NCBI RefSeq assembly: GCF_021044935.1
Contig: NZ_JAJNMP010000003.1
Location: 248,001 to 312,000, forward strand
Reading direction: 5' to 3'
Source of the DNA: Agromyces cavernae
GTDB taxonomy: Bacteria; Actinomycetota; Actinomycetes; Actinomycetales; Microbacteriaceae
DNA length: 64,000 nt
Part shown: one piece after another, positions 58,535-64,000 of the stretch
Numbering within the stretch: the stretch's first letter is position 1
Layout of the letters: every line of letters begins with the position of its first letter
Translations under genes and position numbers: made by a program
The notes under the pieces: model-generated
Told to the model about the DNA's origin: nothing
The model's database searches: none
Seen by the model: only the letters and a program-made list of their open reading frames with translations

Positions 58535-60058
58535 TCAGAAGAACCCGAGCGGGTTCTCGCCGTAGCTGACGAGCAGGTTCTTCGTCTGCTGGTAGTGGTC
58601 GAGCGCGAGCTTGTTGTTCTCGCGGCCGATGCCCGACGACTTGTAGCCGCCGAACGCCGCACCGGCGGGGTACGCGTGGTAGTTGTTCACCCACACGCGA
58701 CCGGCCTGGATGTCACGACCGGCGCGATACGCCTCGTTGCCGTTGCGGCTCCACACCCCGGCGCCGAGCCCGTAGAGGGTGTCGTTCGCGATCGAGATGG
58801 CGTCGTCGTAGTCGGTGAAGCTGGTGACCGCGACGACGGGCCCGAAGATCTCCTCCTGGAACAGGCGCATGCGGTTCTGCCCCTCGAAGATCGTGGGCGC
58901 GACGTAGTAGCCCTCGCTGAGGTCGCCGCCGAGGTCGACGCGTTCGCCGCCGAGCAGCAGCTTCGCGCCCTCCTGCTTGCCGATGTCGATGTAGCTCAGG
59001 ATCTTCTCGAGCTGGTCGTTCGACGCCTGCGCGCCGACCTGCGTCTCGGTGTCGAGCGGGTTTCCCTGCTTGGCGAGCTTCGTGCGCTCGATGGCGTCGT
59101 CGAGGAACGTGTCGTAGATCGACTTCTGGATGAGCGAGCGGCTCGGGCAGGTGCACACCTCGCCCTGGTTGAACGCGAACAGGCTGAAGCCCTCGAGCGC
59201 CTTGTCGTAGAACGAGTCGCGCCGGTCGGCGACCGACTCGAACACGATGTTCGGGCTCTTGCCGCCGAGCTCGACGGTCGAGGGGATGATGTTGTTCGAC
59301 GCGTACTGCAGGATGAGCCGGCCGGTCGTGGTCTCGCCGGTGAACGCGATCTTGCGGATGCGGTTCGACGACGCGAGCGGCTTGCCGGCCTCGACACCGA
59401 AGCCGTTCACGACGTTGAGCACGCCCGCGGGCAGCAGGTCGCCGATGAGCTCGACGAGCACGAGGATCGAGGTCGGCGTCTGCTCGGCCGGCTTCAGCAC
59501 GACGGCGTTGCCGGCGGCGAGCGCAGGCGCGAGCTTCCACACGGCCATGAGCAGCGGGAAGTTCCACGGGATGATCTGGCCGACGACGCCGAGCGGCTCC
59601 TGGAAGTGGTACGCGACGGTGTCCTCGTCGAGTTGGGTGAAGCTGCCCTCCTGCGCGCGGATGAGGCTCGCGAAGTAGCGGAAGTGGTCGCTCGCGAGCG
59701 GAAGGTCGGCGTTGAGCGGCTCGCGGATCGACTTGCCGTTGTCCCACGTCTCGGCGACGGCGAGCAGTTCGCGGTTCTGGTCGATGCGGTCGGCGATGGC
59801 GTTCAGAATGCCGGCGCGGTGCGCCGCGCTCGTGCGCCCCCACGCGGGAGCCGCCTTGTGGGCCGCGTCAAGTGCCGCGTCGATGTCGGCGGCGGTGCCG
59901 CGGGCGACCTCGGTGAACGGCTTGCCGTTCACGGGCGAGATGTTCTCGAAGTAGGCGCCGCCCGCCGGCCTCACCCACTCACCGCCGATGAAGTGCTCGT
60001 AGCGGGGCTTGAAGTCGATCAGTGCGCCGGGGCTTCCGGGCGCTGCGTACACGGTCAT
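58535..60058 (-). CDS. NAD-dependent aldehyde dehydrogenase (ExaC type)
   Basis: A 507-residue aldehyde dehydrogenase acting on acetaldehyde or similar aldehydes. It has [23 protein letters not shown], cofactor loop [11 protein letters not shown], catalytic Glu in [12 protein letters not shown] and catalytic Cys in [11 protein letters not shown] (two Cys in a row of three, as in the ExaC/AldA branch), with late [19 protein letters not shown] precedes the ATG. It is the first gene of an operon with DUF779 and lies downstream of a GAF/SARP-like activator gene and its apparent binding repeats. Confidence 0.94.
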   Translation of the reverse strand: MTVYAAPGSPGALIDFKPRYEHFIGGEWVRPAGGAYFENISPVNGKPFTEVARGTAADIDAALDAAHKAAPAWGRTSAAHRAGILNAIADRIDQNRELLAVAETWDNGKSIREPLNADLPLASDHFRYFASLIRAQEGSFTQLDEDTVAYHFQEPLGVVGQIIPWNFPLLMAVWKLAPALAAGNAVVLKPAEQTPTSILVLVELIGDLLPAGVLNVVNGFGVEAGKPLASSNRIRKIAFTGETTTGRLILQYASNNIIPSTVELGGKSPNIVFESVADRRDSFYDKALEGFSLFAFNQGEVCTCPSRSLIQKSIYDTFLDDAIERTKLAKQGNPLDTETQVGAQASNDQLEKILSYIDIGKQEGAKLLLGGERVDLGGDLSEGYYVAPTIFEGQNRMRLFQEEIFGPVVAVTSFTDYDDAISIANDTLYGLGAGVWSRNGNEAYRAGRDIQAGRVWVNNYHAYPAGAAFGGYKSSGIGRENNKLALDHYQQTKNLLVSYGENPLGFF

Positions 60059-60147
60059 CGTGACTCCTCGGGACGTCGTCGTCTGGTTGCCCCCGCACCG
60101 TCGCAGGCGCGTGGTGCGGGGGTGCTCATCACGGTACGAGCCAGGGG

Positions 60148-60185
60148 GTTGCCGCTCGGTTGCGCAAGGGTTGCAGTCGCGTTGC
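60148..60185. promoter_or_regulatory. Four GTTGC repeats at exact 11-bp spacing
   Basis: GTTGC begins at 60148, 60159, 60170 and 60181 (GCAAC on the minus strand). They lie 90-127 bases upstream of the aldehyde dehydrogenase ATG; a GTTGG at 60201 may be a weak further copy. Eleven-base direct repeats are the usual binding pattern of SARP-type DNA-binding domains, and a regulator with such a domain is encoded next door. Confidence 0.65.
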
Positions 60186-60258
60186 AGTCGTTGTCGTCGT
60201 GTTGGGATGACGGATGCCGCAGCTCGCGCCGACCGTCGGACTCAGCGCAGGGACGGAC

Positions 60259-61566
60259 TCAACGCAGCGCGGACTCGATGCGCGCGAGGTGCGCGACCAC
60301 CGACGCACGGCGACGCGATCGCGGCGGCAGCAGCTCGAGGCACGCACGCCAGAGTTCGGCGTCGTAGCGGTGCTCGTCGCGCTCGGCGAATTCGAGCAGG
60401 AGTTCTGGCGGAGCATCCGACAGCATCGACTCGCGAACCCGGCCGGCGAGCTCCTCGCGGATCTCGACGATGCCGGGCGCGGTCGACGACGGCAACAGGG
60501 CGCCCGGGTAGCGCTCGAGCGCACGGCGCAGCGATCCCTGGCCGAGCAGGCGGGCGACGGATGTCGCGTCGAGGTCGACCTCGCGACCGAGGCGGTACGG
60601 GCGCGACTCGAGCGGCGGCTCGCCCGCGGCCTCGAGCACGCGGCGCAGCCGCACGAGTTCCGCGCGGAGCGTGACGGGTGACGCCTCGCCTTCGTAGAGC
60701 AGCGCCGCCAGTCGTTCGGCGCCGAGGCCACGCGAGTGCCACGCTAGCAGCGTGAGGATCTCGGCGTGCCGAGGACTCAGCTCATGCGTGCCGAGGCGCG
60801 GGCGCCGTTCGCCGAGCACGGTGAGCGTGGCGGGGGCGGGGCCCGCCGCGGATGTCGAGGGAGCGGCGCGCATGCGCGACCGGCGGATGGTGGCGCGCAC
60901 GGTCGTCTCGAGGTTCGCGATGCGCAGTTCGGCCTCGACGGCGGCGACGGTCGCGGCGACGAGCGACATCGTGTGCGGCGCGACGGCGTGGTCGGTTCCC
61001 GTGATGTCGATGACGCCCAGGAGCGCGCCCGTCGCCGGGTCGTGCACGGGCGCCGCCGTACAGCTCCACGGGTGCACGATGCGGTTGTAGTGCTCGGCTC
61101 CCCGGATCTGCACGGCGCGGTCGAGTTCGAGCGCGGTGCCGGGGGCGCTCGTGCCGATGCTCGCCTCCGACCAGTCGGCACCCGCGACGAAGAGCATGTC
61201 CTCGGCTCGGCGACGCAGCCCGGCGTCGCCCTCGACCCACAGCAGGCGCCCGTTCACGTCGCCGACGGCGACGACGAGGCCCGATTCCTCGGCCCCGTCG
61301 ACGAGCAGGCGGCGGATCACGGGCATGACGGGTGCGAGGGCGTGCGCCGCACGGTACTCGCGGAACTCGTCCTCGTCGAGGTCGAGACGCGGCAGGGCAT
61401 GGTCGGGATCGATGGCGCCGCGGAGGGCCCGTTCCCACGACTCCCGCACGACGGGGCGCAGCGTCGGCGGCACGGTGCCGGTGGCGATCGCCGACTCCTG
61501 GGCGCGCAGCAGCCGCTCGCGCAGGTCGTGCAGGTCGAGTTCCTGCCCATGCTGCGGCACGGCCAT
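60259..61566 (-). CDS. GAF-domain regulator with SARP-like winged-helix and BTAD-like C-terminus
   Basis: A 435-residue regulator. A GAF-like sensing part at residues about 60-215 has LVVAVGDVNGRLLWVEGD and the AcoR-type sequence SEASIGTSAPGTALELDRAV. After a short linker comes a winged-helix of the OmpR/SARP type (ELSPRHAEILTLLAWHSRGL, ERLAALLYEGEASPVTLRAEL, VRLRRVL, YRLGREVDLD), then BTAD-like helices. There is no AAA+ module and no sigma-54 domain, unlike true AcoR. The ATG at 61566 has GGAG five bases upstream; ATGs at 61584 and 61605 are weaker. It probably activates the aldehyde dehydrogenase operon. Confidence 0.8.
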   Translation of the reverse strand: MAVPQHGQELDLHDLRERLLRAQESAIATGTVPPTLRPVVRESWERALRGAIDPDHALPRLDLDEDEFREYRAAHALAPVMPVIRRLLVDGAEESGLVVAVGDVNGRLLWVEGDAGLRRRAEDMLFVAGADWSEASIGTSAPGTALELDRAVQIRGAEHYNRIVHPWSCTAAPVHDPATGALLGVIDITGTDHAVAPHTMSLVAATVAAVEAELRIANLETTVRATIRRSRMRAAPSTSAAGPAPATLTVLGERRPRLGTHELSPRHAEILTLLAWHSRGLGAERLAALLYEGEASPVTLRAELVRLRRVLEAAGEPPLESRPYRLGREVDLDATSVARLLGQGSLRRALERYPGALLPSSTAPGIVEIREELAGRVRESMLSDAPPELLLEFAERDEHRYDAELWRACLELLPPRSRRRASVVAHLARIESALR

Positions 61567-61658
61567 GCCGACTCCGATCGCCATCAATCCGGGTGCAACC
61601 AGCATAACTGCGGCGCACGGACGTCGCCCGGCCGCCGTGCTCGCCCCGCAGACGCACC

Positions 61659-61693
61659 GCGGCCGCGGCGCCCCGTGGGGTTGCCGCGGCCGC
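61659..61693 (-). terminator. Very strong terminator hairpin after the M14 gene
   Basis: GCGGCCGCGGC (61659-61669) pairs with GCCGCGGCCGC (61683-61693), and the loop holds CCCC/GGGG. Stem and inner stem make up almost the whole element. It lies 20 bases past the M14 stop codon and upstream of the regulator gene. Confidence 0.8.
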
Positions 61694-61712
61694 AGCCGTC
61701 ACCGACGTCGGA

Positions 61713-64000
61713 TCAGCCTTGCGCCGTCACCGTCGTCGAGTTGTGGTTCTTCCCGTTCCCATCGGGACGGTAGTTCTTCTCGACGTTGCCCGCCGAGTCG
61801 ACCGAGAACCAGTTGATCTTCGTGCCCGCCGGAACGGTGATCACCTCGGCGCCCTCCCGGAGACCGGCCGTGCCGTACAGCGTGGACTCGTAGGTCGGCT
61901 TCGAGCCGTCGAGGGTGTAGAACACCGCCGCCGACTCGGAGACGTCGAACATGACGTCCACCATGCCGGCCTCGGCGCTCGCGGACGCCTTCACCGAGCT
62001 CGTCGGGCGCTGCTTGTCCTTGTCGTAGTCGTACGCCACCCGCATGAGCTCGATGAGCCCGTTGGCGAACTCCTGCGACTCGGCGTGCGCGGATGCCCCG
62101 TTCGGGTCCTCGTTCTCGAACGGAGGCTGGAACTGCGTTCCGACCTCGAAGTTCCACGCGTAGATCCCGTGCTTGTACCAGAGCATGTCACCCGAGTTGC
62201 CGGCGGCGGAGTACAGCACATCTGAGATCGGGCCCGTGCGTGCCGGTGTCACCGACATGCCGCGGTAGCGCTTGATCTCCGTGAGGATCCGCGACGAGGC
62301 ACCCCAGAAGTAGGACTCCTCCTCGAGCGTAGGGCGCGGCGTCGAGATGCGACCCGGCGTGATGTACGCGCCCGGCGACCACATGAAGTAGTTGCCCGAA
62401 CTGTGCAGGTTCATCGCGAACTTGATGTTGGGGTTCGCCCCGGCGATCCAGTCGATGTTCGCGCTCTCGGGCTCGCTGAGCTCGGCCGGGCCCGCGTACG
62501 TGCCGCTCGTGCACGACGAGGACGCGCCGTTGTACCCGTCGAACAGGCTGTACGTGTCGTAGTTGCGGTTGTTGTCGACACCCCAGCTCGTCCGTGCGAG
62601 GAAGTCGGCGCTGCTGGTGCGCTCGCAGTGGTTGGTCATGTTCTTGCGCTGCGACGCGAAGTCGTAGAACGAGAAGTGACCGCCGTCGGGGTTGACCGAG
62701 GGGACGATCCAGATGTCCAGGTTGTTGACCAGTTGCTTGGTCTTCGCGTCCTGGGCGTAGTTGCGCAGCAGGCGCTCCGCGGACTCGACCGCGACGAGCG
62801 GCGGCACCCACTCACGCGCGTGCTCCTGGGCGTAGGCCAGCACGCCGGGCTTCGAGCCGTCACGCGTCTTGCCGATGCGGATCGCGTAGACCGGGTGCGG
62901 GTCGCGCGAGACCGTGTCGGGCGCCGAGAGACCGTCGCTGAGCGCGGCCGACGTCGGCGCGACGACTCCCGCTCCAGCGTTGCCGCGATACGTGTACGCG
63001 ACGATCAATGCGGATGCCGCGGGCGAGGCGTTGAGCGCGGCGACCACCTGTGCCGCGGTGCTCGTGACTGCACCGCTGCTGTTCGTCGCCAGCGACACCG
63101 TGATGCTCGAGCCGTCGACGGCGACCGACAGCGGGGCGTCCGCGACTCCCGGGGACGTCAGCGCGACGCTGACGTCGTTGCCGCCTTCGTGACCCCATGC
63201 AAGCGAGTCGATCGCGACGCGGTTCGCGTTGCTGCTGCCGAGCACGGCCTGCGCGTGGCGCCGGTATCCGTTGGTCTGGTTCGGCAGTTCGACGATCTCC
63301 GATATCCCGGGGAACTCGGCGGCGAGCGCCTTGACCCGGTCGTAGAGCTCGGTGGGTGTGAGGTACGACGTGATGAAGTCGGTCTGGTAGTTCGGACCCC
63401 ACGTCGCGTCGCCCTCGATCGGCAGCCAGTCGTTCACCTTGGCGGTGGCGACGTCACCGGTCGGGCTCGTGATCTGGATCGTGTCGGGCCGGGTCTCGAC
63501 GACCGCCGCACCCCGGTGGTACAGGTACACGCTCGCGTCGACGAAGCGGCTGATGTTCTGGCTGCCGCCACTGCCCATCGGCGTGCCCGCTCCGCTGTCG
63601 CGCTGCACCGTCAGCTGGGCGGCGTTGGTCTGGCCGTCGGCCCATTTCGCCTCGACCGAGAGGTAGCCGACGCCGAACTGGGTGTAGTAGTCGGCTCGGA
63701 TGATCTTGACGTCTGCGGCGTCGGCCGCGGCTGCGGCCGCGAACTCCTCGTTCTCCTCGACGGCAGCCGCGATGGTCGCATCGCGCTCGGCGAGCACGGC
63801 CTCGGTGTCGCCCTCGTCGTGGAGGGTGTCGCCGACCGCGAACCCGCGCGCCCGCAGGGCGTCGGCCTCGCCATCACTGATCACCGCATGGGCCGTGATG
63901 GTGCCGTCGGCGTTCAGGTGCGCGGCGTGGTCGAGATCCACTCCGGTGTCGACGAGTTCGTCGAGCTCGGTGTTGTCCGCGAGGGTCACCTCGACGACGC
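61713..64000 (-). CDS. M14-family zinc carboxypeptidase, N-terminus beyond the window
   Basis: At least 758 residues of a large secreted-type metallopeptidase. The catalytic domain has zinc motif QEHAREWV (HxxE), the second zinc His in MNLHSSG, NPDGG, the Arg region DNNRNYD, and the catalytic Glu in WNFEVGTQ. A C-terminal beta-sandwich of about 80 residues (MVDVMFDVSESAAVFYTLDG) is chitobiase-like. Between the pro-part and the catalytic core an Ala/Ser-rich insert (about residues 270-345) interrupts the fold. The frame is open to the window edge, so the signal peptide is not seen. Confidence 0.88.
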   Translation of the reverse strand, partial: VVEVTLADNTELDELVDTGVDLDHAAHLNADGTITAHAVISDGEADALRARGFAVGDTLHDEGDTEAVLAERDATIAAAVEENEEFAAAAAADAADVKIIRADYYTQFGVGYLSVEAKWADGQTNAAQLTVQRDSGAGTPMGSGGSQNISRFVDASVYLYHRGAAVVETRPDTIQITSPTGDVATAKVNDWLPIEGDATWGPNYQTDFITSYLTPTELYDRVKALAAEFPGISEIVELPNQTNGYRRHAQAVLGSSNANRVAIDSLAWGHEGGNDVSVALTSPGVADAPLSVAVDGSSITVSLATNSSGAVTSTAAQVVAALNASPAASALIVAYTYRGNAGAGVVAPTSAALSDGLSAPDTVSRDPHPVYAIRIGKTRDGSKPGVLAYAQEHAREWVPPLVAVESAERLLRNYAQDAKTKQLVNNLDIWIVPSVNPDGGHFSFYDFASQRKNMTNHCERTSSADFLARTSWGVDNNRNYDTYSLFDGYNGASSSCTSGTYAGPAELSEPESANIDWIAGANPNIKFAMNLHSSGNYFMWSPGAYITPGRISTPRPTLEEESYFWGASSRILTEIKRYRGMSVTPARTGPISDVLYSAAGNSGDMLWYKHGIYAWNFEVGTQFQPPFENEDPNGASAHAESQEFANGLIELMRVAYDYDKDKQRPTSSVKASASAEAGMVDVMFDVSESAAVFYTLDGSKPTYESTLYGTAGLREGAEVITVPAGTKINWFSVDSAGNVEKNYRPDGNGKNHNSTTVTAQG

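Noticed and set aside
60259..61566. Sigma-54 dependent AcoR-type activator
   Set aside because: The AAA+ domain and GAFTGA-type loop are absent, and no -24/-12 promoter is visible upstream of the dehydrogenase.

Overview
The window is a high-G+C (roughly 70% by eye) actinobacterial chromosome segment. It has densely packed genes, frequent 1- and 4-base start/stop overlaps (ATGA, GTGA), many GTG starts, and several leaderless starts behind TANNNT boxes. Protein families and codon use suggest a Microbacteriaceae member such as Agromyces or a close relative. That assignment is inference: there is no rRNA here. I found no tRNA, CRISPR array, insertion sequence or prophage.

Layout. 1-3458: a broken quinone oxidoreductase, a small membrane protein, a resolvase-like protein without the catalytic serine, and an MGT-type glycosyltransferase. 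3522-10511: a minus-strand catabolic run (two SDR dehydrogenases, a polar amino-acid type ABC importer, a flavin monooxygenase) with a divergent LysR regulator. 10563-16227: regulator/target pairs (TetR-VOC, Lrp-LysE), an XRE/nucleotidyltransferase toxin-antitoxin-like pair, DUF6069 opposite an ECF41-type sigma factor, and an ArsR-SRPBCC pair with two clear operators. 16368-20561: a sarcosine-oxidase-like enzyme, an unusual FAD monooxygenase followed by a 19-codon ORF and a YCII protein, and a secreted M14 carboxypeptidase. 20777-24510: an ASCH protein and a 1040-residue membrane protein with hydrolase motifs at both ends. 24674-31138: carboxylate uptake (CstA, YbdD, LytS/LytR-type two-component system, MctB/MctC-like symporter). 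31237-32511: an ectB without ectA or ectC, which could supply diaminobutyrate for the cell wall.

32524-40108: a SnoaL protein, a NarL-type regulator with two tandem paralogous histidine kinases, a DUF6220 membrane protein and a multicopper oxidase. 40113-44413: three redox or hydrolase genes with palindromic operators (MarR-azoreductase, TetR-hydrolase, FMN reductase) and a GNAT. 44518-49285: an MMPL transporter carrying a degenerate ABC-ATPase-like tail, then a YhgE/Pip protein. 49478-50797: an MHS-family MFS transporter ending in a very strong terminator. 50861-51126: a gene-free stretch that can fold into a nested multi-stem structure. 51127-53515: a MarR, a leaderless MerB-like protein and a proline-rich anchored protein. 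53547-57154: a hydrolase and a tmsB-tmsA pair for 10-methyl branched fatty acids. 57213-60058: a small charged protein, a DUF151 nuclease, DUF779 and an aldehyde dehydrogenase. 60259-61566: a GAF plus SARP-like regulator, with four GTTGC repeats at 11-bp spacing upstream of the dehydrogenase. 61713-64000: a second M14 carboxypeptidase, cut by the window edge.

The strongest leads are the GAF-SARP/11-bp repeat module, the MMPL fusion, the orphan ectB, the structured intergenic region, the 1040-residue split hydrolase, and a recurrent GGATGC/GCATCC hexamer that appears to drive rare codon choice.
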